DNA of 64,000 bases from JAAYSA01 sp035367155. GTDB lineage: Bacteria; Bacillota_I; Bacilli_A; RFN20; CAG-826. Numbering within the stretch: position 1 is the first letter of the stretch; every line of letters starts with the position of its first letter. Position numbers and translations under genes: made by a program. The notes under the pieces are model-generated. The model was not told the origin of the DNA and did not search any database. It worked only from the letters and a program-made list of their open reading frames with translations. The stretch spans positions 1 to 64,000 of the forward strand of contig DAOSJI010000002.1 of NCBI GenBank assembly GCA_035367155.1. The letters are read 5' to 3'. Below are positions 45,638 through 54,484 of the stretch, piece after piece.

Positions 45638-46966
45638 TTATTTACCTACACAAAAGCGAGAAAAAATCTCATCTGTTAAATCGTTATCATTATGTTCGCC
45701 TAAAATTTCAAGAATTGCATTATATGCTCCGTGAAGATTAACGCTAATTAAATCAACTGGAAAATCTTCTTCAGCGTCTCTTTTAGCTAGTTTTAAATAT
45801 TCTCTGACTTTTTCTAATAATCCTAATTGTCGTGCATTATTTAAACTTGGTCTAAAATAGCTTTTTTCTTCAATGCCAAAAAGACTAATTATTTTTTCTT
45901 CTAGTACTGAAACATCTTTTTGAATAGCAGAAACATATATTGCATCTTTTTTATCATCTAATTTTAAATCTGCTTTATTATGAACGATAAGTCTTTTTTT
46001 ATCTTTTGTCATCTCTAATAAATCTTCATCTTCTTTTGTTAATTTTTCGCTGGCATCTAATACCAAAAGAACTAAGTCGGCGTCTTCAATAGTCTTTTTA
46101 GCTTTATGAATGCCGATGTTTTCTACTCTATCTTGAGATTCTCTAATTCCAGCGGTATCAAATAAGTGAAGTGTTATTCCTTTTACATTGACACTACCTT
46201 CAACAATGTCCCTAGTTGTGCCTGCAATATCAGTGACAATCGCTTTTTCTTCTTGAAGAAAAGCATTTAAAAGAGAAGACTTACCTACATTAGGTTTGCC
46301 AACAATAGCAACATTAATACCTTCTTTAATAATTTTGCCTTGATTTCCTTCATTAATTAACTTTGCAATATCAAGGTTAATTTTGTCAATTGCGCTTATA
46401 ATCATCTCTTTGTTTGCTTGTTCGATATCTTCATATTCAGGATAATCGATGTTTACTTCAATCAAACTTAACAGATCAGCGATTTTCTCTTTTATAGGTT
46501 GAATAATAGCACTCGCTTCACCAGAAAGGGAAAGAAGAGCTAAGTTTTTAGCCTCTTTTGTTGTTGCGTTTATCATGTCATTAATCGCTTCGGCTTGAAT
46601 AAGGTCTATTTTATTATTTGCATAAGCTCTTGCACTAAATTCTCCATTTAATGCAATTCTCGCACCAAACCCAAGAAGAATCTCAATTATCTCATTAGTA
46701 ATAAGTGGAGATCCATGAGTAATAATTTCAACTACATCCTCGCCCGTAAATGATTGTGGTCCTTTGTATGCAAGAAGAACAACTTCGTCTATATTCTTTC
46801 CATCTATCCTAATCTTTCCAAAAAAACTTGTTCTTTTTGTAACTTTGGTCAAATCACTAGTAAATATTTTACTAACATGTGAAAAAGCATCGCTTCCGGA
46901 AACGCGAATGATAGCTAAAGCACTTTTAATTGGGGCAGTTGCAACTGCTACTATCGTATCTAACAT
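45638..46966 (-). CDS. mnmE: tRNA uridine-5-carboxymethylaminomethyl modification GTPase MnmE
   Basis: 442 residues. N-terminal tetrahydrofolate-binding domain (IVAVATAPIKSALAIIRVSG), helical domain, inserted GTPase with GKPNVGKSSLL, GTTRD and DTAGIR, and the C-terminal Cys motif FCVGK. It works with MnmG on the wobble U of tRNAs. The start is fixed by homology at the first Met, yet there is no ribosome-binding site. First gene of the operon running to glmU. Confidence 0.96.
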   Translation of the reverse strand: MLDTIVAVATAPIKSALAIIRVSGSDAFSHVSKIFTSDLTKVTKRTSFFGKIRIDGKNIDEVVLLAYKGPQSFTGEDVVEIITHGSPLITNEIIEILLGFGARIALNGEFSARAYANNKIDLIQAEAINDMINATTKEAKNLALLSLSGEASAIIQPIKEKIADLLSLIEVNIDYPEYEDIEQANKEMIISAIDKINLDIAKLINEGNQGKIIKEGINVAIVGKPNVGKSSLLNAFLQEEKAIVTDIAGTTRDIVEGSVNVKGITLHLFDTAGIRESQDRVENIGIHKAKKTIEDADLVLLVLDASEKLTKEDEDLLEMTKDKKRLIVHNKADLKLDDKKDAIYVSAIQKDVSVLEEKIISLFGIEEKSYFRPSLNNARQLGLLEKVREYLKLAKRDAEEDFPVDLISVNLHGAYNAILEILGEHNDNDLTDEIFSRFCVGK

Positions 46967-46975
46967 AGCATTAAT

Positions 46976-46984
46976 ATTTTATCA
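46976..46984 (-). promoter_or_regulatory. Extended -10-like element very close to mnmE
   Basis: TGATAAAAT on the minus strand, only nine bases before the ATG, so the transcript would be nearly leaderless. Confidence 0.4.
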
Positions 46985-47022
46985 TATATTGTCTTTTTCT
47001 TTTTCTATTATGGTCATAAGAT

Positions 47023-47049
47023 AAAAAAAGACCATCATTTTATGATGGT
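47023..47049 (-). terminator. Terminator of the acyl-lipid cluster
   Basis: Minus strand ACCATCAT-aaa-ATGATGGT followed by CTTTTTTTAT. It lies 17 bases after the phosphopantetheinyl transferase stop and separates the cluster from mnmE. Confidence 0.92.
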
Positions 47050-47065
47050 TCGTAAACTTTTTAAA

Positions 47066-47644
47066 CTAAATGCTTTTTAAATGATTAATCTTTGATCCTT
47101 TAGGACTAATTGATACAAAATAGCGATTTTGCTCTTTATCCTTTATTTCATATGTATCGGCATCAGCACTTATCTCTTTTAATAGTTTAATAGTGACGCC
47201 TAGACCTAGCCTTTTTATTTCCGCTTCTTTTTTAGTCCAAATTTTATAGAAATAATCTTTGTTTTTTAAATATCTTTCTAATTCCTCATCGTTTAAAATT
47301 CTTCTTGCGAGTTTATTATTATCCTTTTTAGCAATATATTCAATGTCAACTCCAACATCTTCATTAGATAGAACTACAACTACAAAATTTAAGGAGTGGG
47401 AAATATTGAAAAATAGATTTTTTATTCTTGGTTTTTTATATTTGTTATACTCAATTTTGATGTTTTCCACGGCAAAACCGCTGTCTTTTAAAATATCTGC
47501 TAATAAATACCAGCTAAAAAAACTTCTTTTAAATTGTTCGCTGTCTTTATATTTTTTAGCCTCACTTAAAAAGTTTGTTGGCATTCTTTTTTTATAAAAT
47601 TCAACTTCTAAACTAGATATATCAAGAACATAAACCTTGGTCAT
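47066..47644 (-). CDS. Sfp-type 4'-phosphopantetheinyl transferase
   Basis: 192 residues. FFNISHSLNFVVVVLS, the Mg-binding VGVDIEYI, and the WTKKEAEIKRLG motif identify the Sfp/AcpT superfamily. It transfers phosphopantetheine from CoA to a carrier-protein Ser. The obvious clients are the free carrier at 48045 and the carrier domain at the end of the 53054 gene. It overlaps the LRAT gene by 4 bases and is the last gene of the cluster. The Sfp type, rather than the AcpS type, is used for secondary carriers. Confidence 0.9.
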   Translation of the reverse strand: MTKVYVLDISSLEVEFYKKRMPTNFLSEAKKYKDSEQFKRSFFSWYLLADILKDSGFAVENIKIEYNKYKKPRIKNLFFNISHSLNFVVVVLSNEDVGVDIEYIAKKDNNKLARRILNDEELERYLKNKDYFYKIWTKKEAEIKRLGLGVTIKLLKEISADADTYEIKDKEQNRYFVSISPKGSKINHLKSI

Positions 47645-48045
47645 TCAGATAATACTTTCTTTATGTAATTTGTTACTTTTTCAACTTGATAGGATGTTTT
47701 TTTACCAAATATACACTCATTACAAAAATGTTCACAGTTATTTTTTAAAATATTATAATTTCCTTCCCCTAGTTTACTTAAGGCACAAGCTATAATTTCT
47801 TCATTGCTCCTTTTTTCTTTTAGTTCTTGCTTAGAGAATACTTTCACTTCAAGAAATTCAACTAAAAAATCTTTTAAAGGAGATCTCATGACCACAATAT
47901 CTTTTTTTAGGGTAAAAGCATCAGAAGGTAAACCAAATTGAACGACCTCACCGTTTCCAATATAGATACCATGGTGATGAATTTCTCCTACTTTAGTTCT
48001 AATATGTGCACCTGGATATGGATCAATAAGCTCCCATTTTTCCAT
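47641..48045 (-). CDS. LRAT-domain protein, probable acyltransferase or thiol hydrolase
   Basis: 134 residues. The LRAT/HRASLS fold of the permuted NlpC/P60 superfamily is visible: GAHIRTKVGEIHHHGIYIGNGEVVQFG at the N-terminus and NNCEHFCNECIFGKKTSYQ near the C-terminus. His24 and Cys104 match the catalytic His and Cys; the third polar position, 12 residues after His24 as in human HRASLS, is Gln36 rather than His. LRAT enzymes form an acyl-Cys intermediate and move acyl chains between lipids; LnsA of S. aureus, a related protein, takes part in lipoprotein N-acylation. There is no signal peptide. The reaction here is unknown, but the neighbours favour acyl transfer. Confidence 0.8.
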   Translation of the reverse strand: MEKWELIDPYPGAHIRTKVGEIHHHGIYIGNGEVVQFGLPSDAFTLKKDIVVMRSPLKDFLVEFLEVKVFSKQELKEKRSNEEIIACALSKLGEGNYNILKNNCEHFCNECIFGKKTSYQVEKVTNYIKKVLSE

Positions 48046-48302
48046 TATTTCCTTCTTTCAATAATATAATCTACAACATCTTCAATGGTTTTAAATGTGT
48101 TAAAGGTTACCTCGCTCATATCTACACCATATAATTCTTCAATCGCAATAGCTAAATAAATAACACCAACTGAATTGATACCTAAATCAGTTGTAATATT
48201 ATTTTCTAAAGTAACATTTTCAACATTCATTCCATTGGGAATTACTAAATTAAATACTTTTTTTAGCTCATCTAGTACTTGTTGCTTCTGTTCTCTACTC
48301 AT
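48045..48302 (-). CDS. Acyl/phosphopantetheine carrier protein
   Basis: 85 residues, ACP fold. Attachment Ser44 in DLGINSVGV, followed by the helix AIAIEELYGVDM. This differs from the usual DSL motif of fatty-acid ACP, so it is probably a dedicated carrier. It shares ATGA-type overlaps with the ligase upstream and one base with the LRAT gene, so the three are made together. Confidence 0.9.
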   Translation of the reverse strand: MSREQKQQVLDELKKVFNLVIPNGMNVENVTLENNITTDLGINSVGVIYLAIAIEELYGVDMSEVTFNTFKTIEDVVDYIIERRK

Positions 48303-49819
48303 TTTATTTTTCTTTCTGGTCTAATAATTTTTAAACTTGGTGTTCTTGCAAAGTCTTCAGTTCTTATGACTACTTTATTAATTTTTTCATATGAGTCGAG
48401 AGACTTATTAACTTTGTCAATCTTTTGTTCGAAAAATTGTTGTAAATTTTCTATATTTTTACCGGCTAAAGCACGTTGTCGCGGTAATAACTCAGCTACT
48501 AATATTGTTACTCCATTTTCATTTGTTTCATCATAAACTAGAGAATCTTGAACTTCTTCAAGTTCATTGATTTTATTTTCAATATAAGCAGGCGATACGT
48601 TTTCTCCGTTTGGTAAAACAATTATTTCTTTAATACGTCCAGTTATATATAAGAAACCCTCTTCATCAATATGAACAAGGTCTCCAGTTCTAAAATAACC
48701 TTCTTCATCAAATGCTTTTTTATTTTCTTCCTCATCGTTATAGTATTTAATCATTAAATTATCGCCTTTAATACGTAATTCATTATCGACTATCTTGTAT
48801 TGTTGATTGGGATAAAATTTTCCAATTGATCTAGGTTTATATGTTGGTTCAGGGTTTCCAGAAACGAGGTTTGCAGATTCTGTTAATCCATATCCTGGAC
48901 AGAAGTGAATTCCTAATTTATTAAATTCAAGTGTTAGATAAGGCGAGACATGAGCGCCTCCAGCAATTACTACTTTTAAATTATTACCTAATATACCCAT
49001 TCCAACTTCTTTAGAAAGTTTGAGGAATATTTCTGCTAAAGCAGGAACTAAAACTAAAATAGTTGGATTAGCGATTTTAATTGTTTTAAATAATTGCTTC
49101 ATGTCCGGAGTTGTATAAACCTTACTTCCTGTATAAAGCCCAGTAAGTAAGTTTCTTATAAGGCCAAACACGTGCGTAAAAGGAATTAAAGAAACATATA
49201 CTTGATCAAACGGCTCTTTTAGTCCAAGTGCTCCATTCCAAACACCAGTTAGAAGTGCTTTATGAGACAAAATAGCACCTTTATGTTTGCCTGTCGTTCC
49301 GCTTGTTAAAACAATACATGCAGGATCATCCGTTTTTATAGAAGAAGAAAAAGATGTTAGTTTCTTTTCAAATTTTTCGATTTTAATAAACTTAATGTTT
49401 GGTAACTTTTCTTTTGTTAATTCCACGACATTTTCCAGCTCTTTTGCGTAAAACAAGGCTTTAATATTGTATTTAAGCATCGAATAATAAAGTGCCGTAT
49501 CGTTTAGTTGTTGTGGAAATAGCGTTGCAACTGCACCATACGCCATAGTACCTAAACTTGCTTTAACAAAGTCGTAATTGTTTGGTGCAAAAACACCTAC
49601 ATTTTCTTTTTCGTTAATATCGTTTTCTTTTAACTTAAAAGCAATTACAAGTGCATCATCATAAATTTGGTTATATGTGATTTCTTGTTCATCAACAACA
49701 CCAATTTTGTCGCCATATTTTTTTATATGTTCCATAAAAAGTGGCATCGTTTTAATTCTTACTAAGTTAGAAAATGTCTTTTCATCAGTAAATTGTTTAA
49801 AATATTGCGTTTGTTTCAT
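48299..49819 (-). CDS. AMP-forming acyl/aryl ligase (ANL superfamily)
   Basis: 506 residues. ATP motif IVLTSGTTGKHKGAILSH (about 172-189), FTHVFGLI, AGGAHVSP, PGYGLTESA, YFRTGDLV, ITGRIKEIIVLPNGENVSP, and the C-terminal Lys region TPSLKIIRPE. These enzymes form acyl-AMP and then an acyl thioester. Overlap with the carrier-protein gene points to acyl-ACP synthetase activity. Substrate chain length cannot be read; fatty acid is likeliest given the PlsC genes. A GGAGG site precedes the ATG. Confidence 0.92.
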   Translation of the reverse strand: MKQTQYFKQFTDEKTFSNLVRIKTMPLFMEHIKKYGDKIGVVDEQEITYNQIYDDALVIAFKLKENDINEKENVGVFAPNNYDFVKASLGTMAYGAVATLFPQQLNDTALYYSMLKYNIKALFYAKELENVVELTKEKLPNIKFIKIEKFEKKLTSFSSSIKTDDPACIVLTSGTTGKHKGAILSHKALLTGVWNGALGLKEPFDQVYVSLIPFTHVFGLIRNLLTGLYTGSKVYTTPDMKQLFKTIKIANPTILVLVPALAEIFLKLSKEVGMGILGNNLKVVIAGGAHVSPYLTLEFNKLGIHFCPGYGLTESANLVSGNPEPTYKPRSIGKFYPNQQYKIVDNELRIKGDNLMIKYYNDEEENKKAFDEEGYFRTGDLVHIDEEGFLYITGRIKEIIVLPNGENVSPAYIENKINELEEVQDSLVYDETNENGVTILVAELLPRQRALAGKNIENLQQFFEQKIDKVNKSLDSYEKINKVVIRTEDFARTPSLKIIRPERKIK

Positions 49820-49831
49820 TTAAGGGTCCTC

Positions 49832-50509
49832 CTAATTCTTATCATAATATTCTGCTAGTTCAAGTTCAATTTCTTTTAACTTATTTACACAGTTGTTAAT
49901 CTCATCAATCGTTGGAAATTCTTTTTTAATATGGTCCTTTACATAGAACTTTGGACCAAAAACTGCTTTTTGACGATGGTACCATTTTTTCTTCTTTTTA
50001 TAATACATCGGTAATATTGGAGCGTTAGCAAATAAAGACATTAAAATTACACCGCTTTTGTAATCAGATCCATTTTTATCATGTCGATTTATTTCGCCTT
50101 CAGGAAAAATAGCTACTAAGTGTCCTCTATTTATTCTATCTTGAATTTCTTTAAAAGTTTTCAAAGAAGGATTATCTTTATTAATAGATATAACGCGCGA
50201 CTTTGTCATTAGCCATCCTCTAACTTTATCTTCATATAGATGCTCTGTTGCAACATAGCTAATTCTTCTGAACCAAAAAGCCACACCGATTTTAAAAATA
50301 TCTGTGTAACTAATGTGATTGGCTGAAATAATATACTCACCCTTAAACAAGCCTTTTCGTTTTGTCTTATAATATATTCGTTTGGGCCAAAAAACAAAAA
50401 TAAGTGGCCATCCAAAAAACCATTTGACAAAATCATAAAAGAACATCTTATAATCGAAGATTTTTACAAATTTTGATACTTTTTTATTACTATCTTTTAT
50501 CTTTTTCAT
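49832..50509 (-). CDS. PlsC-type 1-acylglycerol-3-phosphate acyltransferase (second of two)
   Basis: 225 residues. HX4D motif ISANHISYTDIF, FPEGEINRH (the FPEG substrate motif), and APILPMYY. N-terminal basic and hydrophobic segment (about 20-45) for membrane association. It moves an acyl chain from ACP or CoA to a glycerol or other lipid hydroxyl. It overlaps the other PlsC gene by 20 bases. Confidence 0.88.
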   Translation of the reverse strand: MKKIKDSNKKVSKFVKIFDYKMFFYDFVKWFFGWPLIFVFWPKRIYYKTKRKGLFKGEYIISANHISYTDIFKIGVAFWFRRISYVATEHLYEDKVRGWLMTKSRVISINKDNPSLKTFKEIQDRINRGHLVAIFPEGEINRHDKNGSDYKSGVILMSLFANAPILPMYYKKKKKWYHRQKAVFGPKFYVKDHIKKEFPTIDEINNCVNKLKEIELELAEYYDKN

Positions 50510-51131
50510 CGAGCTTCTTTCCTAATGAAATAATATAGTTCCTAACATAATTTGTTAAGCGTTCAACGTTTTCTTTTTCGCTTAAAGAGTGATCATATAA
50601 TTCCGTTAAATAAATTTTTTCACCAATTATACAACTCGTATAACCCTTTTTCTTAAACTTCTTATTGTGATAAACAGGTACTATTGGTGCTCCAGATTCC
50701 AAGGCTATATAGACAAAACTTGGTGTAAAAGGAAGTAGGTCCATCTCATGTTCTAATGGAAATCTTGCTTCTGGGAAAATAAGCAATTTTTGTTTCTTAT
50801 TCAATGCGTTTACTGCTTTGCTCATAAAAGTAAAATCATAGGCATCTCTTTCAACCTTTATTCCACCAATCGCTCTTGCTAGAAAATTAAAGGCTTTGTT
50901 GTAGTGAAAAAGCGCTTCACCTATTAATGGTCGTAAATTTGATTGATAAAACACAAAAAGATAAAGAGCGAAATCATATACATAAAAATGATTTGAAACA
51001 ACAATCGCTTTTCCTTTAATTCGTCGCCCTTGGGATTTTCTGTTTTCGTAATATACTTTACGACGCCTAAAATAAAACAAGGATGGTATATATCCCGTGA
51101 TGCGAAGAAACCATTGAACAAACTTATACAT
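50490..51131 (-). CDS. PlsC-type acyltransferase (first of two)
   Basis: 213 residues. HX4D motif VVSNHFYVYDFAL, then FPEARFPLEHE in place of FPEGTR, and GAPIVPVYH. The changed second motif suggests a different acceptor from the neighbouring PlsC. It overlaps the transporter gene by 8 bases. Two acyltransferases would be enough to acylate a backbone twice. Confidence 0.85.
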   Translation of the reverse strand: MYKFVQWFLRITGYIPSLFYFRRRKVYYENRKSQGRRIKGKAIVVSNHFYVYDFALYLFVFYQSNLRPLIGEALFHYNKAFNFLARAIGGIKVERDAYDFTFMSKAVNALNKKQKLLIFPEARFPLEHEMDLLPFTPSFVYIALESGAPIVPVYHNKKFKKKGYTSCIIGEKIYLTELYDHSLSEKENVERLTNYVRNYIISLGKKLDEKDKR

Positions 51132-53049
51132 TATAAATCTTGGCTACTTTGTTTAGTTTAATCTGCATAACAATGTAGGAAACAATATTTAGCCCAAACA
51201 CTGCTAAAACAGCGTATAAAACACTAAAGTCCTTCATTTCAATATTTTGTTTTTTGCATTCCTCATATAGAGCTTTGCTATTTAAATAAACAACATAAGC
51301 ATAATAAGGAGGAAGTAAAATAGATAAAATGTAATGAATTAGTTTGGTCTTTTTTGTATTAAAAACATTAATTTTATTTATAATGCCATATCGCCATATC
51401 GCACCAAACAAGGTTCCCGATAAAACAAATAAGGCAATACTAACAGGAAGAACTTCCTCTTCAATAACGGGTTCTTTTGCTTCATGAAAGAGGTGTTTAT
51501 TTTCTTCGTATTCTTTTTCTAGGCCCAAAGCTTTTGAAACTTTTTTAGGGGTATAGTTTCTTGGCATCCTAAACGCTAGCATAAAACCAAGAAAACAGAA
51601 AACAGAAACAATAACTGGAACAAGTATCCAAGATAAGTTATGCACTGATGCTTCACTTGCTCCAAATAATACAGCGGCTTTTTCAACATTTTCTGCCCAA
51701 ACAACACCGCTTTTCTCTTTTGAGATAAAAAGCATCTTAATAGATTCATAAACTAGACCACCTGCTATTGCTCCGACAATAGAAGAAGTAACAGCTTGGG
51801 CTGCAAAATACATAGCAGAGTGGTTTCTTTTTGTTAATTTTTCTTCAACTGAAGAGATTTGTGCAGGAATTAAGTAGGGCATCATAAAAAACGAACCAAT
51901 CGCCCATGATCCTATAACTCCTCCTACACAGCCAATAATCATTTGAAGGGTGACATTATTTTCGCCCATTACAAAACGGCTAGCTAAAACAAAAGAAAGA
52001 ATACAAACAGAAAAGCTAATTAAGCATGTTTGGTACGCAAATCTAATACCTTTTCGATCCTTTACTTTATTAAATAGATATAACATTATTGGCACTGGTG
52101 CAAAGGCACAAGTATTTAAAATCGCCATTTGTCCTCCGTCCATTCCCATACCACCATCAATTAAGGTATTCATTGAGACAAGGAACATTTGTAGGCCAAA
52201 AAATGTACAACAATTAACCGCTAACCATCTTAAGAAAATTCTGTTAGTAAATGTAAGTTTAATACTTTCAATAATTCCAACTTTTTCTTCTTCCGCTAAA
52301 GGAGTAATATCATATCCTTCTTCAATCAATTTTTGTTCATGTTTATCACCTTCTTTAATCATAAAAACAGGAATTAACATTGTTAGCATAAGTGGAACAA
52401 GAATAAAAACCAATTTATCAATTCTAATATTTAAAGCTTTCAATAGTAACGGCACTAAAGCATATGTTAGTACATAAGAGATTGTATCGAAAAAAGCTTT
52501 GTAACTTGAAACTTTTGTTCTTTGTTTTTCATTAATACATACTGTGGATAAACTTCCATAAAAAGCAATTAAACTCATTGTATAAGCTGCAAAGAAGATT
52601 AATGCCATTATAGTAATCCAAATGGTATTTATAATCTGATTTGTTTCTATGTTTTCTGTATTACCAATAGGTATCCACATTAAAACATAAGTAAGAACCA
52701 TCGGAATAAAACTAACAAGAATAGGAATTCTGCGTCGTCCCCATTTTGTTCTTAGCCCATCTGTTAGGGCTGCTAGCGGAATATCAATAATTCCATCAAA
52801 CATCTTTGCCAACGCCCATAAAATTGGAAATATCGCAGGCAAGATTAAAGGTATCGTCGTGATTGCTTGTAGCGATCCTTCCGAAAGTGCAGCAGGATTA
52901 ATCGCATCCGTAAAGTAAGCACCTAAAATAACCATCAATAAATTTGGACCAAACCCTGAAGCTGCATAAAGTATCTCCTTCCAAGGCTTGTTTAATAAGA
53001 CAAATTTCTTTTTTGGTTTTTCGTTTTGCATAACCATTTCCTTACTCAT
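51124..53049 (-). CDS. MFS_2/GPH-family transporter
   Basis: 641 residues, about 12 membrane helices plus an extra C-terminal hydrophobic region (about 540-640). LAKMFDGIIDIPLAALTDGLRTKWGRRRIPIL is the cytoplasmic loop signature of the glycoside-pentoside-hexuronide group (MelB), which also contains the lysophospholipid transporter MFSD2A. Its place between ligase and PlsC genes, rather than next to sugar genes, suggests a lipid or precursor as the substrate (inference). It starts 4 bases after the 53054 gene. Confidence 0.85.
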   Translation of the reverse strand: MSKEMVMQNEKPKKKFVLLNKPWKEILYAASGFGPNLLMVILGAYFTDAINPAALSEGSLQAITTIPLILPAIFPILWALAKMFDGIIDIPLAALTDGLRTKWGRRRIPILVSFIPMVLTYVLMWIPIGNTENIETNQIINTIWITIMALIFFAAYTMSLIAFYGSLSTVCINEKQRTKVSSYKAFFDTISYVLTYALVPLLLKALNIRIDKLVFILVPLMLTMLIPVFMIKEGDKHEQKLIEEGYDITPLAEEEKVGIIESIKLTFTNRIFLRWLAVNCCTFFGLQMFLVSMNTLIDGGMGMDGGQMAILNTCAFAPVPIMLYLFNKVKDRKGIRFAYQTCLISFSVCILSFVLASRFVMGENNVTLQMIIGCVGGVIGSWAIGSFFMMPYLIPAQISSVEEKLTKRNHSAMYFAAQAVTSSIVGAIAGGLVYESIKMLFISKEKSGVVWAENVEKAAVLFGASEASVHNLSWILVPVIVSVFCFLGFMLAFRMPRNYTPKKVSKALGLEKEYEENKHLFHEAKEPVIEEEVLPVSIALFVLSGTLFGAIWRYGIINKINVFNTKKTKLIHYILSILLPPYYAYVVYLNSKALYEECKKQNIEMKDFSVLYAVLAVFGLNIVSYIVMQIKLNKVAKIYNV

Positions 53050-53053
53050 ATTT

Positions 53054-54484
53054 CTATCCCTTCTTTCTATTTCTTAAAATATAATTACTAAGTTTCCTTA
53101 CTGTATCTAAATTACCATCTTCATTAAGATTAAAATCAACATTATATTTTATTTTTAGTCGCATAAGTAGGGTAATATAATCTAAACTTGATGCTCCTAA
53201 ATCAAAAATTAAATGAGAATTAAGTCGAATCTCTTTTTTGTCCTTATTTAAAATTTCGACAATTATTTCAATGATCTCTGTTGTTATTAATTGATTTAAT
53301 TCCTCTGTTGTTAAATCGTTTGTTTTAAAGTCATGAAGTGTTATTAACTCTACATTTCCTGCTTCAATTGAATGTTTTAAGATTGTTCTACTTACTTTTA
53401 TTGCTTGAGGAGGTGCGATACGATCAAATGTTATATAGACTTTTTCAATATAATATTTGTTTTGTTGTAATCGCTCTAGATTCTTTTCTATTTCAGCGAT
53501 TACTTCACTTTTCATTAATTCATGAAAATTATCATCTAGTTCAACAATTAGTGCTAAATACTGCGTGGTGTTTTCTTTAATGCCTATAACTGAAAAGCGA
53601 TTAATCAACTTAAAAGCTAGTGCTTTTTCAATCATGTCTGGATTGTTTTTCTCTCCGTTTGAAGAAACGACAATATCGTCTTCTCGTCCTAAAAGAAAAT
53701 AATGATTTCTGTTTTTAGTAGAGATATCTTTAGTATTAAACCAAGTAGAAGGTGTAATTTCTTTAGTTCCTTCTTTTGAAATCGTTTTATATGCAAGGGA
53801 GGTTCCTTTTACAAATAAAATTTTATCTTCTATTTTGTATGATACGGATTCAAAAGGACTTCCAATTGAAGCTTTAATTCTTTTGTTTGCTCTTAATCTT
53901 AATTCTACAGAGGTTATCCCGATTTCACTCATTCCGTATCCATTAAATAAAGGATATCCAATTGCATTAATTATTCTAATTGCCTCTGGACTAATATAAC
54001 TTCCGCCCGTAATAAGGAATGTTAGACTATCTCCAAATAATTTAGTTTGTATTTCTTTAAACATCCGTTTAGCAAGTCTAATGCCGAAACGTGGAAATAT
54101 TGATTGAATAAAAAGACTAAAAGAAACTGCTCTATCAAAGCGTTTTTTAGTCTTTTTCCCTCTTTTATCAAGCTCTTTGTTGATTTCCTTATGAACCCCA
54201 TGCCAAAGAAGAGGAACTGCAAAAAGATGTGTAACTTTATGTCTTTTAATTGTATTTAGAATTGTATCGGTTGAATAATCTTTTAAAAAGACAAAAGTTC
54301 TACTAAAAAAAGCAAACCAAAAATACATCGCAATAAGACCAAAAACATGATAAAAAGGTAAAAAGGCTAAATGTTTTAATTCTCCGTTATAATGAGTCAT
54401 TATTAGTTTGTTTTTTCTAATAATTCCTTTAGTATCAAGAATTTGTTGAGCAATATTTAGTCCTTTATATACAGACTTTAACAT
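53054..54484 (-). pseudogene. AMP-forming ligase, C-terminal part with fused carrier domain (frameshifted from 54465-54995)
   Basis: 476 codons. It begins at the middle of an adenylating enzyme: LPFYHVFGL, FNGYGMSEIG, LGREDDIVVSSNGEKNNP, then a carrier domain (about residues 395-476) with attachment Ser in DLGASSLDYITL. The N-terminal half is in another frame just upstream. Inserting TA into TGTATATAAAGG at 54465-54475 would join the frames as K-V-C-I-Y-K-G, so loss of one TA unit is the probable cause. The ATG at 54482-54484 has no ribosome-binding site. It could still work as a two-piece enzyme, or be a sequencing error. Confidence 0.75.

Noticed and set aside
51950..52477. 175-codon plus-strand ORF inside the transporter gene
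   Set aside because: Antisense shadow of a well-supported membrane protein; no ribosome-binding site and no domain pattern.
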